From an uncultured Verrucomicrobiales bacterium (lineage in GTDB: Bacteria; Verrucomicrobiota; Verrucomicrobiia; Verrucomicrobiales; Akkermansiaceae), in assembly GCA_937928545.1 (NCBI GenBank), contig CALGJQ010000007.1, positions 1-64,000 on the forward strand: a DNA stretch of 64,000 bases, written 5' to 3'. Of the stretch, positions 36,159-45,151 are shown piece by piece. Under the pieces are notes generated by a model. The model was given only the letters and a program-made list of their open reading frames with translations, did not search any database and was not told the origin of the DNA. The position numbers were made by a program, and so were the translations under genes. Each line of letters starts with the position of its first letter. The first letter of the stretch is position 1.

Positions 36159-38249
36159 ATGACAGACCTCAGCAAATACCGTAACATTGGCATCTTCGCA
36201 CACGTGGATGCTGGAAAAACCACGACCACCGAGCGTATCCTTAAGCTCACTGGAAAGATTCACAAAACAGGTGAGGTTCACGACGGTGAATCCACCACTG
36301 ACTTCATGGAACAGGAAGCGGAGCGTGGTATTACCATTCAGTCTGCGGCAACGACGTGTTTTTGGGATGATCATCGCATGAATATCATCGATACTCCAGG
36401 TCACGTTGACTTCACGATTGAGGTTTATCGTTCCTTGAAGGTTCTTGATGGTGGTGTTGGTGTTTTCTGTGGATCCGGTGGTGTTGAGCCACAATCTGAG
36501 ACAAACTGGCGTTACGCGAACGACTCTGAGGTTGCGCGTATTATTTTCGTGAACAAGTTGGACCGTGTTGGTGCTGACTTCTTTAAAGTGATTCAGCAGA
36601 CCAAGGATGTTCTTGGTGCTAAGCCGCTTGTGATGACCATTCCAATTGGTTACGAGGATTCCTTCGTCGGAGTTGTCGATGTTCTCGAAAAAAAGGCTTA
36701 TGTCTGGGATGACTCTGGTCTTCCTGAGAACTTTGAAGTTCAGGATGTTCCTGCCGATCTTGTTGAGAAGTGTGACCAGTATCACGACGAGCTCATCGAG
36801 ACTGCCGTGGAGCAGGATGACGAAGTGATGGAGGCTTACCTTGAGGGTAACATGCCTGACATCGCGACCATTAAAAGATGCGTTCGCAAAGGCACCATCG
36901 CTCTTGATTTTTTCCCAGCCTTCTGTGGCTCCGCGTTTAAGAACAAGGGTGTTCAGAACGTCTTGAATGCGGTCGTTGACTACCTTCCATCTCCTCTTGA
37001 AGTTGATCCTGAGCCTGAGTTTAACGACGAAGGTGAATTGACTGGTGAGGTTGCGACTGTGGATCCAAAGGGCCCTCTTCGCGCACTTGCTTTCAAGATC
37101 ATGGACGACCAGTTCGGAGCTTTGACTTTCACTCGTATCTATTCTGGAACTCTCAAGAAGGGTGACACCATTCTTAATACCTTCACGGGTAAAACTGAGC
37201 GTGTCGGCCGTCTTGTGGAAATGCACGCGGATGACCGGACCGAGCTCGATAGCGCCCAAGCGGGTGACATTATTGCTCTTGTGGGTCTCAAGAACGTTCA
37301 GACCGGTCACACTCTCTGTGACAAGGACAAGCCAGCGACCTTGGAGCCGATGGTCTTCCCAGATCCCGTGATCTCGCTTGCGGTTTCCGCGAAGGATAAG
37401 GCGAATGCTGAGAAACTCAGTATCGCACTCGGTAAGATGATTCAGGAAGATCCCTCCTTCCGAGTTGAGACTGATCTCGATTCCGGTGAGACCATTCTTA
37501 AGGGAATGGGTGAGCTTCACCTCGACATTAAGGTTGATATCTTGAAGCGGACTCACAAGGTGGAAGTGGACGTCGGTGCGCCTCAGGTTGCTTACCGTGA
37601 GACCATCACCAAGGAGCTCTCTGATAGCTACACTCACAAGAAGCAGTCTGGTGGTTCTGGTCAGTTCGCTAAGATCGACTACACCCTCACTCCGCTTGAG
37701 CCGGGTGAAGGCTTCCAGTTTGAGTCGAAGGTTGTCGGTGGTAACGTTCCTAAGGAATTCTGGTCTTCGGTTGAGAAGGGCTTCAAGACTTCCCTCGTAA
37801 AGGGTGTTCTTGCTGGCTTCCCATGTTTGGACTTCAAAGTCACTCTTACGGATGGAGCCTTCCACGCGGTTGACTCTTCAGCGGTTGCTTTCGAAATCGC
37901 CTCACGTGCCGCTTATCGTCAGTCCGTGCCCAAGGCCGGTGCTGAGATTCTTGAGCCCATCATGAAGCTCGACGTCTTCACTCCTGAAGATCACGTCGGT
38001 GATGTCATTGGTGACTTGAACCGCCGTCGTGGCATGATTCAGTCACAGGACACTGCGTCCGGTGGTATTCGTATCAAAGCGCAGGCACCTCTTTCTGAGA
38101 TGTTCGGTTACATTGGTGACCTTCGCACGATGACTTCAGGTCGTGGTCAGTTCTCGATGGAGTTCGAGCACTACTCATCTTGCCCTAAGAATGTTTCTGA
38201 GAAAGTGATCGCAGACGCTAAGGAGCGTGAAGAGGCGAAGAAGAAGTAA
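36159..38249 (+). CDS. fusA: Elongation factor G
   Basis: Ribosomal translocase GTPase, 696 residues from the ATG at 36159. G1 [14 protein letters not shown], switch I region [13 protein letters not shown]3 DTPGHVDF and G4 NKLD are all present, and domains II-V follow with [20 protein letters not shown] and [12 protein letters not shown]. An upstream in-frame GTG at 36126 adds 11 residues not seen in EF-G. Codons are biased to T- and C-ending forms as expected for a highly expressed gene. It is not in a str operon here: no rpsL, rpsG or tuf beside it. Confidence 0.96.
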   Translation: MTDLSKYRNIGIFAHVDAGKTTTTERILKLTGKIHKTGEVHDGESTTDFMEQEAERGITIQSAATTCFWDDHRMNIIDTPGHVDFTIEVYRSLKVLDGGVGVFCGSGGVEPQSETNWRYANDSEVARIIFVNKLDRVGADFFKVIQQTKDVLGAKPLVMTIPIGYEDSFVGVVDVLEKKAYVWDDSGLPENFEVQDVPADLVEKCDQYHDELIETAVEQDDEVMEAYLEGNMPDIATIKRCVRKGTIALDFFPAFCGSAFKNKGVQNVLNAVVDYLPSPLEVDPEPEFNDEGELTGEVATVDPKGPLRALAFKIMDDQFGALTFTRIYSGTLKKGDTILNTFTGKTERVGRLVEMHADDRTELDSAQAGDIIALVGLKNVQTGHTLCDKDKPATLEPMVFPDPVISLAVSAKDKANAEKLSIALGKMIQEDPSFRVETDLDSGETILKGMGELHLDIKVDILKRTHKVEVDVGAPQVAYRETITKELSDSYTHKKQSGGSGQFAKIDYTLTPLEPGEGFQFESKVVGGNVPKEFWSSVEKGFKTSLVKGVLAGFPCLDFKVTLTDGAFHAVDSSAVAFEIASRAAYRQSVPKAGAEILEPIMKLDVFTPEDHVGDVIGDLNRRRGMIQSQDTASGGIRIKAQAPLSEMFGYIGDLRTMTSGRGQFSMEFEHYSSCPKNVSEKVIADAKEREEAKKK

Positions 38250-38272
38250 TTCTCTTCTCGCTAAAATTTCAG

Positions 38273-38305
38273 AAGGCGCGCCGGAAACGGTGCGCCTTTT
38301 TTCTT
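38273..38305 (+). terminator. Intrinsic terminator after fusA
   Basis: Stem AAGGCGCGCC with GGTGCGCCTT (one wobble pair) around a GGAAAC-like loop, then a T-rich run. It starts about 25 nt after the fusA stop. Confidence 0.8.
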
Positions 38306-38338
38306 TTTGTGAAATCGAGAGGAATTTGAGGGCGAGGA

Positions 38339-38989
38339 CTAATTGCGTTCGGGGTTTCGTCGCTCGCTTGTTGGTCTCGTGAGTGGCTCAGCTGGCTCGG
38401 TAATGAGTTCGACTTCCCCTGCGTCGAGCGCTTGATCGAGATCTTCGCGCAACTGCCCAATGATTTCTCCCCACCACTCATTGTCAGCAAGGAGGGTCTC
38501 TTGGTAATCCTCTTGCTGGCTGGGGTCCAAGATTGGGTAAATTTCCGAAGCGAGTTTCTTGTCGCCGGGGCCTGAAGTGGTTGAGCCATTGACGATGAGT
38601 CCTTCTTGATATTCGGCATGGTGGCGAACTAAGAGGGGGAAAATTTCTCGCCGTTGGTTCGGGCTGAGTTGATAGCGAGCGGTCATTTTTTTAAGCCGTT
38701 CGCGGGAATCAATTTCAATTCTCTGGCCAAGTTCGCGGAGGGACAGATCGGAAACTGAGACTTCGTATATCGTGGGATCGACTTTTTCGATCTTACGGTC
38801 GGAGAGGAGGAGAGGGCTTGAGCGTTGGCTCCGAACCGATGGCTGTGGGCTTTGGGTGGGGGAGGCCGCGGGAGCGATGATCTGCTTTTTTTCTTGGTCT
38901 CGAAACGAAATGAAGAAGGCGAGCGTTCCAGACACGCAGAGGAGAGCTGCGCCGAGGATGAATTGGGAGCGAGTCATGACGTTCTTCAA
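38339..38989 (-). CDS. Membrane-anchored Spy/CpxP-like periplasmic protein A
   Basis: A 216-residue protein with an N-terminal membrane helix or uncleaved signal (SQFILGAALLCVSGTLAFFI, about residues 6-25), a Pro/Ser-rich linker, then an amphipathic helical domain. The helix MTARYQLSPNQRREIFPLLV carries an LSPNQ motif like the LTxxQ of Spy/CpxP proteins, and a second helical region contains LDPSQQEDYQETLL. It has the second of these motif-like helices, as in periplasmic stress chaperones. It follows protein B by 18 nt on the same strand and shares its plan. Confidence 0.5.
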   Translation of the reverse strand: MKNVMTRSQFILGAALLCVSGTLAFFISFRDQEKKQIIAPAASPTQSPQPSVRSQRSSPLLLSDRKIEKVDPTIYEVSVSDLSLRELGQRIEIDSRERLKKMTARYQLSPNQRREIFPLLVRHHAEYQEGLIVNGSTTSGPGDKKLASEIYPILDPSQQEDYQETLLADNEWWGEIIGQLREDLDQALDAGEVELITEPAEPLTRPTSERRNPERN

Positions 38990-39007
38990 ATAGGGAGTGA
39001 AACAAGC

Positions 39008-39424
39008 TTACTGGATGCCTAAATCAAGAGTTTCTTGGAGGCGGTCTCGCTGTTCTTGAATGATCACCTTTTGTGACTCTTTGAGGTGAGGAAGGAGTTG
39101 AGAATGTAAATCGATGATATTGGAGGAATATTGCCGAAGGGCAGTCAAACGACTCTTACGAATGGCATCATAGGTTTTTCCGATTTCGCGAGTCGCGAGC
39201 TCTCGTTGTTCCGGGGTGAACTGGATCTCATTATCAAATGTGGTAAGCGTTCGCTGTACCCAAGGGTCCTTTTTGTCTTCGGAGCTAGGGGCGGAAATTT
39301 CGATGAAGGTGGCCTGCCGCTGTCCTTTTTTTTCACCCAAAAGAAAGCCAATCCCATAGCCACAGAGGAGAATCGCGAGCATGGCCATGCCGATGGTGAG
39401 CTGGTCTCTTAATTTTGACTTCAT
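39008..39424 (-). CDS. Membrane-anchored Spy/CpxP-like periplasmic protein B
   Basis: A 138-residue protein with an N-terminal membrane helix (LTIGMAMLAILLCGYGIGFL, about residues 9-28) and a helical periplasmic part: EIQFTPEQRELATREIGKTY with an FTPEQ motif and a second helix LLPHLKESQKVIIQEQRDRL. This two-helix LTxxQ plan is that of Spy and CpxP. It is transcribed just before protein A (18 nt apart). No metal sensor or kinase gene is beside it, so a cpx or bae-like setting is not supported. Function not certain. Confidence 0.5.
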   Translation of the reverse strand: MKSKLRDQLTIGMAMLAILLCGYGIGFLLGEKKGQRQATFIEISAPSSEDKKDPWVQRTLTTFDNEIQFTPEQRELATREIGKTYDAIRKSRLTALRQYSSNIIDLHSQLLPHLKESQKVIIQEQRDRLQETLDLGIQ

Positions 39425-39650
39425 GGGTTTACTTGAGGGCTAGATCTGGAATAGAGCTTCACAGAATAATGGGAGAAAAAGCGAGAAAGGCAACCTTTGG
39501 AGGAGGGAGGAGAGGGAGTAGGTGAGATGGGTGTAAAGCTCCTGACTTACTGACGAGAAGTGACCTCAGGCCATTTTCGGTGACGAAAGATTGCCTTGCA
39601 AGAGGAGCTGAAAGAGGATATTTCTCCTTTTCAACACAAAATAATCAACA

Positions 39651-40067
39651 ATGTTTAAACAATTCAAAGAATTCGCCTTTAAAGGTAATCTCATCGATAT
39701 GGCTGTCGGAATTATCATCGGAGGTGCTTTTGCCACCGTGATGAAGTCGCTTGTCTCCGACGTTTTCATGCCACCTCTTGGAATGGTCCTGGGAAAGGTC
39801 GATTTCACCAAAATGAAGACTGTTCTTCAGCCCGGTGTTGCCGAAGTCAAAGAAGGTGAAAAAGTTGTTACTGAAGCTGTGCCTGAAGTTGCAATCAACT
39901 ATGGGGCGTTCATTACCGAACTCATTTCCTTCGTTCTCCTAGCCTTTGTTGTCTTTATCGTGATCAAGAAGGTCATGGCATCGATGCAGAAGCAAGAAGA
40001 CGAGCCTGAAGAGCCAGCGAAGCAGGAAGTCCTTCTCGAAGAGATCCGTGATCTCCTTAAGAAGTAG
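39651..40067 (+). CDS. mscL: Large-conductance mechanosensitive channel
   Basis: Pentameric inner-membrane channel that opens in osmotic down-shock. The 138-residue protein begins MFKQFKEFAFKGNLIDMAVG, the family's N-terminal amphipathic helix and start of TM1. TM1 is about 14-40 and TM2 about 84-106 (AFITELISFVLLAFVVFIVI), ending in a charged helix with EVLLEEIRDLLKK. The periplasmic loop (about 46-82) is charged (AEVKEGEKVVTEAV) and of usual length. A single gene with its own terminator. Confidence 0.97.
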   Translation: MFKQFKEFAFKGNLIDMAVGIIIGGAFATVMKSLVSDVFMPPLGMVLGKVDFTKMKTVLQPGVAEVKEGEKVVTEAVPEVAINYGAFITELISFVLLAFVVFIVIKKVMASMQKQEDEPEEPAKQEVLLEEIRDLLKK

Positions 40068-40101
40068 GTCATCTTACTGATCAGGAATTTTAGAGTCAAA
40101 A

Positions 40102-40132
40102 AAGGGCGGTCCATTTTCATGGGCCGCCCTTA
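40102..40132. terminator. Bidirectional terminator between mscL and the EF-hand gene
   Basis: Stem AAGGGCGGTCCAT with ATGGGCCGCCCTT (one G-T pair) around a TTTC loop, with A and T runs on either side. It lies between convergent mscL and the EF-hand protein gene. Confidence 0.85.
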
Positions 40133-40159
40133 TTTAGTTATTGAGAATCTCAATTGGAT

Positions 40160-40612
40160 TTAGGCATCTTTTTTGCCTTTTCCGGGCTTGCCCTCTTTGC
40201 CTTTACGGCCTTTCTCGCCTTTTCCGCGGCGTTCTCCACGAGGGGGCATCGCTTTGCGCATTTCGGCTTTCTCCTCATCGCTGAGTTTCCCGTCGCCATC
40301 TTTGTCGAACCTCTTGATCATCTCTGCTTTACGAGCTTCTCCAGCAGCCTTGCGCTCTTCTTCGTTGAGTTTTCCGTCACCGTCCTTGTCGAACTTTTCG
40401 AGCATCTCAGCTTTGCGAGCGGCCATGGCTGCTTTGCGTTCTTCAGCGCTCAATTTGCCGTCTTTATCGGTGTCGAATTTTTCAAGAAGTGCAGCTGGAA
40501 CCGGACGATCACCACGGGGGCCTTTTTCTTTCCCTTTTTCTTTGGTCGGTTCTGCGTTGGCGATGGCACAGGTGGCAATGGCCACGACGACTGATGTTAA
40601 TTTCATTTTCAT
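40160..40612 (-). CDS. Exported EF-hand calcium-binding protein
   Basis: A 150-residue protein: a signal peptide (MKMKLTSVVVAIATCAIANA), then three EF-hand loops in a row, DTDKDGKLSAEE, DKDGDGKLNEEE and DKDGDGKLSDEE, about 30 residues apart. All have the Ca-binding positions (1, 3, 5, 12) filled. The C-terminal 40 residues are very basic (Lys/Gly/Arg-rich), possibly for nucleic acid or surface binding. Such short EF-hand proteins are common in Verrucomicrobia and Planctomycetes; the partner is unknown. Confidence 0.85.
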   Translation of the reverse strand: MKMKLTSVVVAIATCAIANAEPTKEKGKEKGPRGDRPVPAALLEKFDTDKDGKLSAEERKAAMAARKAEMLEKFDKDGDGKLNEEERKAAGEARKAEMIKRFDKDGDGKLSDEEKAEMRKAMPPRGERRGKGEKGRKGKEGKPGKGKKDA

Positions 40613-40743
40613 AATTTGTTTGGAGTTGTCGGGAGTGAGTTTTCCCGGATTCGTATGATCAAACCGGAGAGGCGGGAAGGAGTTGCAAATTATTTTCGCG
40701 AATTGTCATTGCCCGCTAGTGGCCTTGTCTGGAAGATCTTCGA

Positions 40744-41643
40744 ATGGCAAGCGAGGTGAAGAAGCAGAGTAAGGCTGAAGTCTTTCGGGCCCGTCTTACA
40801 AGCACTCTGATATTATGGGCGATTGTGACGTCGGTTTTTGTATCCCAGAACGCTTGGGCCTTCTTTGGCTTGATCGGATTTCTTACAGTGGCGGGGGCGG
40901 TGGAGTTCCGAGGCCTTTTTGCTAAGTTCCCCGGCGGGGAGTGTCGTATGACGGGGCTTATTCTTGGATCGATCGCGGCCCTGCTTACTGGCGTGCTTTT
41001 GATTCAGGGTGGGATTGCCCCGGATGATTTTCGAATCGAGATCCTTGCTTTGGTGATCCTAGTTCTCTTTGGGTTTTACCAACGCTTCATGTTCAATATT
41101 GAGGGGCGCCAAAGTGTGGATGCCATCGGGGATGCTCTTTTGGCCTACGTCTATGTCCCCATCCTTTTTGGTTCTTTTGTTTTTCGTCTGATGTTCTTGC
41201 CGGAGACGGGTGGGCAAGTTCCTGGGGCTTGGCTCATTCTTTTGATGATTACGGCCGCGAAATTTACGGACATGGGGGCTTACATTACCGGTTCTTTGAT
41301 TGGTAAGAATAAGATGGCCCCGCATTTGAGCCCGGCAAAAACATGGGAAGGATTTTTTGGAGCCTTGGGATTTGCGCAGCTCGCGGCATGGAGTGTGTGG
41401 GCGCTTTCTGGCGAGATCCTCGCATGGATCCCTCCGCTGCACGTGGCGATTTTGGCCGTGTTGATTGGCTTAGTGGCAGTGGCTGGTGATCTGGCCGAAT
41501 CGGTTTTGAAGCGGAGCTTGGAGGTGAAGGATTCTGGCAAGTTGATGCCGGGGATTGGTGGGATTTTGGACCTGATTGATAGCCTCTGTTTTGCGGCTCC
41601 CGTGACTTACTTTTACCTCTACGCAACCGGTTTGGTGTCATGA
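40744..41643 (+). CDS. cdsA: Phosphatidate cytidylyltransferase
   Basis: Makes CDP-diacylglycerol from phosphatidate and CTP, feeding all phospholipids; inner membrane. The 299-residue protein has about 7-8 membrane segments and the family region HLSPAKTWEGFFGALGFAQL. The signature is SVLKRSLEVKDSG, LMPGIGGILDLIDS: compared with the usual PGHGG...DR.D, the His is Ile and the Arg is Leu. The variant PGIGG is, as far as I know, common in this phylum. It overlaps dxr by 4 nt. Confidence 0.9.
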   Translation: MASEVKKQSKAEVFRARLTSTLILWAIVTSVFVSQNAWAFFGLIGFLTVAGAVEFRGLFAKFPGGECRMTGLILGSIAALLTGVLLIQGGIAPDDFRIEILALVILVLFGFYQRFMFNIEGRQSVDAIGDALLAYVYVPILFGSFVFRLMFLPETGGQVPGAWLILLMITAAKFTDMGAYITGSLIGKNKMAPHLSPAKTWEGFFGALGFAQLAAWSVWALSGEILAWIPPLHVAILAVLIGLVAVAGDLAESVLKRSLEVKDSGKLMPGIGGILDLIDSLCFAAPVTYFYLYATGLVS

Positions 41644-42782
41644 GTAAGCGCGTTTTAATTCTCGGATCAACGGGGTCGATCGGCACGAGTGCCTTGATTG
41701 TCGCTCGTCAAATTCCCGACCGCATGAAGGTGGTGGGGCTGGCTGCCGGAACTCGGGTGGAGGAGTTGGAAGCGCAGGCGAGAGAGTTTGGTGTGCAGCA
41801 TCTTTGTCTGGCCGACGAGAGTCGTTATGCCGAGTTGCAAGGGAAAGGACGGGAAGTTTTTGCCGGAGCAGAAGGGCTTGTTGAGATCGTGGAGGCGACA
41901 AAGCCTGATCTAGTTTTGGTGGCGATTGTGGGGGTCGAGGGTTTGCGGCCTACTTTGAAAGCGATTGAGTTGGGCTGTGATGTGGCGGTCGCGAGTAAGG
42001 AGATTCTGGTGATGGCGGGGGAGGTTGTGATGAAGGCGGCGCGTGAGAAGGGAGTGAATATTCTTCCGGTCGATAGTGAGCATAATGCCATTTTTCAATG
42101 TCTAGAGGGCCATCGAGGAGGCTCAGATGAAGTGCGCCGTTTGATCGTCACGGCATCTGGCGGACCTTTTCGGACTTGGCCTGCGGAACGTCTCAGTGAG
42201 GTGAAGCTAGAAGATGCCTTAAAGCATCCGACTTGGGAGATGGGGCAAAAAATCACGATCGATTCGGCGAGTCTTTTTAACAAAGGATTGGAGATGATCG
42301 AGGCGCGCTGGCTCTTCGATATTCCGATGTCGAAGGTTGAGGTGGTCGTTCATCCTCAGAGTATCGTGCATTCGATGGTTGAGTTTATCGATGGCAGTGT
42401 GTTGGCGCAGTTAAGCACGACGGATATGTGTTTTCCGATTCAGTATGCGGTGGTCTGGCCAGATCGCTTGAAGAATGAGCTGAAGCCTTTGGATTTCCCG
42501 ACTTTGGCGAAGCTCGAATTTGAAGCTCCGAGAGAGAAGGATTTTCCAGCCCTTGGTTTATCGCGCGAGGCTGGTGAACGAGGGGGAACTTTGCCGGCGG
42601 TGTTGAATGCGGCGAATGAGGTGGCGAACGAAGCGTTTCGGAATCGGAGTCTAAGTTTCCCCGGGATTTGGGGGGTCGTTGAAGAAACAATGCGGCGTGT
42701 TGAGCATGTCGATTCCCAAGCTCTAGAGGTTGTCGTAAATGCCGACCTTGAAGCTCGCCGGATTGCTCGCGGGTTGATTTGA
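41640..42782 (+). CDS. dxr: 1-deoxy-D-xylulose 5-phosphate reductoisomerase
   Basis: Second step of the methylerythritol phosphate pathway, NADPH and divalent-metal dependent. The 380-residue protein has the nucleotide motif LILGSTGSIGTSAL, then VAIVGVEGLRPTLKAI, VASKEILVMAGE (LANKE-like), PVDSEHNAIFQCL with the metal Asp and Glu, SGGPFRT and the metal site NKGLEMIEARWLF. Together with ispH downstream it shows the organism makes isoprenoids through MEP. Between cdsA and a TIGR03643-type gene, overlapping both. Confidence 0.97.
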   Translation: MSKRVLILGSTGSIGTSALIVARQIPDRMKVVGLAAGTRVEELEAQAREFGVQHLCLADESRYAELQGKGREVFAGAEGLVEIVEATKPDLVLVAIVGVEGLRPTLKAIELGCDVAVASKEILVMAGEVVMKAAREKGVNILPVDSEHNAIFQCLEGHRGGSDEVRRLIVTASGGPFRTWPAERLSEVKLEDALKHPTWEMGQKITIDSASLFNKGLEMIEARWLFDIPMSKVEVVVHPQSIVHSMVEFIDGSVLAQLSTTDMCFPIQYAVVWPDRLKNELKPLDFPTLAKLEFEAPREKDFPALGLSREAGERGGTLPAVLNAANEVANEAFRNRSLSFPGIWGVVEETMRRVEHVDSQALEVVVNADLEARRIARGLI

Positions 42783-43093
42783 GTATCACAGATACTTGCT
42801 TTTCAGAAAATCGAGCGGAGTGGTCTCTGGTGAAGGAGGAGTTGAAGAATCAAATCATTCGAATGGCTTGGGAAGATCGCACGACTTTTGATGAGATCGA
42901 GAAGCGAACTGGTTTCACTGAGGCGGAGGTGATTAAGGTGATGAGAAAGCACTTAAAGCTCCGGAGTTTTCGGATGTGGCGAAAAAGGGTGAGTGGTCGC
43001 GTGACCAAGCACCAAGGAAAGTTCCGGGAAAGTCGGCGGGCCTTGAAGCGGGTTTCAGGCCTGCATCTGCTCAATCAGAACGAAATGGATTGA
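42779..43093 (+). CDS. TIGR03643/DUF2805-type small protein
   Basis: A 104-residue protein. The core KNQIIRMAWEDRTTFDEIEK, TGFTEAEVIKVMRKHLKLRS and FRMWRKRVSGR is the TIGR03643 pattern. It resembles a helix-turn-helix with a basic C-terminal tail, so DNA or RNA binding is possible, but the family's role is unknown to me. TTG at 42779 overlaps the dxr stop; an in-frame GTG at 42830 is the alternative. It ends inside the last 23 nt of the convergent ADP-ribosylglycohydrolase gene. Confidence 0.8.
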   Translation: MSITDTCFSENRAEWSLVKEELKNQIIRMAWEDRTTFDEIEKRTGFTEAEVIKVMRKHLKLRSFRMWRKRVSGRVTKHQGKFRESRRALKRVSGLHLLNQNEMD

Positions 43094-44024
43094 GATCAAA
43101 ATTCCCACTGGTTCGGAAGGTCTCGGCCGCGACGAGAGATCCGACGACGGCCCCTCGGTGGCAGCTATCGCCGCCAACTTTGGCGTTTGCGATGATGGCG
43201 GCGGGAAAGTCGTCGTGATACTTCCAAGCAAGATAGAGGGAGGCGGGAAAGGCTTGGTCGATGTAGCACGCTGGGCTCAGTTTTTGACCGATGACGTGGC
43301 GATCGGGTCGACGGGTCCAAGTTTGAGCCTTGCGAGTCGAGAACCAGTCGCCAGCGGCAGCCATGAGGGCATTATGGAGGGAAGTGCCATTTGAAATCTC
43401 ACTGAGAAGACGAGTGAGGCAGTCGGCGGCACGGAGGACATTGGAATGTCGGTGAGTGAGGGCGATGTGTGTTTTTACGGTTTGACGATGATCGCCCAGG
43501 GGCAGAGCTGCAAGAAGAGCTGGAACAGTGGCGAGACCGCCAATGTGTTCATCTGAGATTCCGCATTTAAGAGGTTTTTTCCCCTGAGCATAGCGATTGA
43601 AAAATGCGCGGTGATATTCTTCCAAATAGGTATCTCGATGCCAGCCGGGGGTGAGCATGTTGTCGAGGTAGAGCGTGATCCACTTGTTTGGGTCGTATTG
43701 CCCTTCTGAGGAAACGTGTTCGTGGAGACTACGTGCCAGTTTGAAGTTTACGGTGTTTTCGCCCGCTGCGAGGTTTTGATGATAGTGAATGTTTCGCTGT
43801 CCCCAGAATGGGGCCTGATCGTGCAAGATGTTGGCTTTTTCGTTCACGGGGATGAATTCAGAACGCCAGAGGATGCTATCGGGATGGTGCGGGAGTGGAG
43901 CGCAGTAGTTTGAGAGATCAGGGTAGTCCCGATCAAGGGCTGAGCAGTCATAGTACCAATGCACGGGCATCGCGAAGGCATCTGCGATGAGGGAGCCTTG
44001 GTAGGCTGCTTCATGAGTTGTCAT
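43071..44024 (-). CDS. ADP-ribosylglycohydrolase-family protein
   Basis: A 317-residue protein of the ADP-ribosyl-glycohydrolase/DraG-like superfamily. N-terminal part AAYQGSLIADAFAMPVHWYY has the GxxxGDA-type Asp (here ADA). Later CGISDEHIGGLATVPALLA and the metal-site region NAKVGGDSCHRGAVVGSLVA near the C-terminus, GGDS being the counterpart of GGDTD. The substrate could be ADP-ribosylated protein or a small ADP-ribosyl compound. No dinitrogenase or toxin gene is nearby. Convergent with the TIGR03643 gene. Confidence 0.82.
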   Translation of the reverse strand: MTTHEAAYQGSLIADAFAMPVHWYYDCSALDRDYPDLSNYCAPLPHHPDSILWRSEFIPVNEKANILHDQAPFWGQRNIHYHQNLAAGENTVNFKLARSLHEHVSSEGQYDPNKWITLYLDNMLTPGWHRDTYLEEYHRAFFNRYAQGKKPLKCGISDEHIGGLATVPALLAALPLGDHRQTVKTHIALTHRHSNVLRAADCLTRLLSEISNGTSLHNALMAAAGDWFSTRKAQTWTRRPDRHVIGQKLSPACYIDQAFPASLYLAWKYHDDFPAAIIANAKVGGDSCHRGAVVGSLVAAETFRTSGNFDLNPFRSD

Positions 44025-44050
44025 GAAGGACTATCGGAGCGATTTCCAAT

Positions 44051-45073
44051 TTACCAAGCGCGGATGATATCGTGAATCAAGGCGGGACCGCGATAGACAA
44101 AACCGGTGTAGATTTGGACGAGAGAGGCACCGGCATCCTTCTTGGCGAGGGCGTCTTCGGCTGAGAAGATTCCACCCGCTCCAATAATGGGGACTTCTTG
44201 GCCGAGTCCGGCATGGAATTGGGCGATCACTTCGGTCGAGTGGCTCGTAAGCGGGGCTCCGGAAAGTCCGCCAGCTTCTTCGGCGTTGCGGTGTCCTTTG
44301 ACGGCATCGCGGGCTAAGGTGGTGTTGGTTGCGATGAGGAAGTCGAGCCCGCCGTCGCGGAAGACTCGAGAGAGTCCGGAGATTTGATTTTCATCGAGAT
44401 CTGGTGCGACTTTTAGGGCGAAAGGAACGTGTCTTCCGGTTTCTTGGTGAAGTTTTGTCTGAAGGTTTTTGAGAACTTCGAGGAGGCGACCTGCGGCGTC
44501 TTCTGATTGGAGGTCGCGGAGGCCGGGGGTGTTTGGGGAAGAGAAATTTGCGGTGATGTAATCGGCCCAAGGATATGCTTTTTCAAAGGCGATGGCGTAG
44601 TCGTCATTGGCCTGTTCATTTGGGGTGACTTTGTTTTTCCCGATGTTGATGCCGAGGATGCCTTTGAAGGATTTCGATGAGCGGGCGTTCGCGAGGCCGT
44701 CATCGATGCCGGGGTTATTGAAGCCCATGCGGTTGATGAGTGCTTGGTGTTCAGGGAGGCGGAAGAGGCGGGGGGACTCGTTTCCGTCTTGCGGTTTGGG
44801 AGTAAGCGTTCCGACTTCGATGTGGCCGAAGCCGAGAGATCCAAGGGCGTCGATGGTATTGGCTTCCTTGTCGAGCCCGGCGGCTAGACCAACTGGGTTG
44901 GGGAACTTTAGCCCGCAGATGGTGACGGGTTTGTCATCACTTTTGGAAGAGATTGCTTTGAGGAGGCCTAGTCTTTCGCTTGTGCGAAGCCCAGCCATCG
45001 AAAGGTGGTGAGCACGCTCGGCATCGAGGCGGAAAAGGATGGCGCGAGCGGCTGGGTAAAGAAAGTTCAGCAT
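44051..45073 (-). CDS. pyrD: Dihydroorotate dehydrogenase (quinone), class 2
   Basis: Membrane-associated FMN enzyme oxidising dihydroorotate in pyrimidine synthesis. About 340 residues from the ATG at 45073. The N-terminal helix region MLNFLYPAARAILFRLDAER, then GLKFPNPVGLAAGLDKEAN, GFGHIEVGTLTP, NRMGFNNPGID, the catalytic Ser in ANFSSPNTPGLRDLQ, and FMN motifs IGAGGIFSAEDALAKKDAGA and LVQIYTGFVYRGP. An in-frame start 60 nt upstream (45133) adds a segment absent from the family. Ser in place of Cys as the active-site base marks class 2. Confidence 0.96.
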   Translation of the reverse strand: MLNFLYPAARAILFRLDAERAHHLSMAGLRTSERLGLLKAISSKSDDKPVTICGLKFPNPVGLAAGLDKEANTIDALGSLGFGHIEVGTLTPKPQDGNESPRLFRLPEHQALINRMGFNNPGIDDGLANARSSKSFKGILGINIGKNKVTPNEQANDDYAIAFEKAYPWADYITANFSSPNTPGLRDLQSEDAAGRLLEVLKNLQTKLHQETGRHVPFALKVAPDLDENQISGLSRVFRDGGLDFLIATNTTLARDAVKGHRNAEEAGGLSGAPLTSHSTEVIAQFHAGLGQEVPIIGAGGIFSAEDALAKKDAGASLVQIYTGFVYRGPALIHDIIRAW

Positions 45074-45151
45074 TTCTGCCGAGAAAGTAGCGAGTTGCCG
45101 GAGAGAATGAAGCGGGAATTTTTCCCAATCCAATCTCTGGCAACAATTCGG

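Noticed and set aside
35988-37865. 625-aa reading frame on the minus strand opposite fusA
   Set aside because: It is the exact complement of most of the EF-G gene, shows no known domain, and results from EF-G codon bias.
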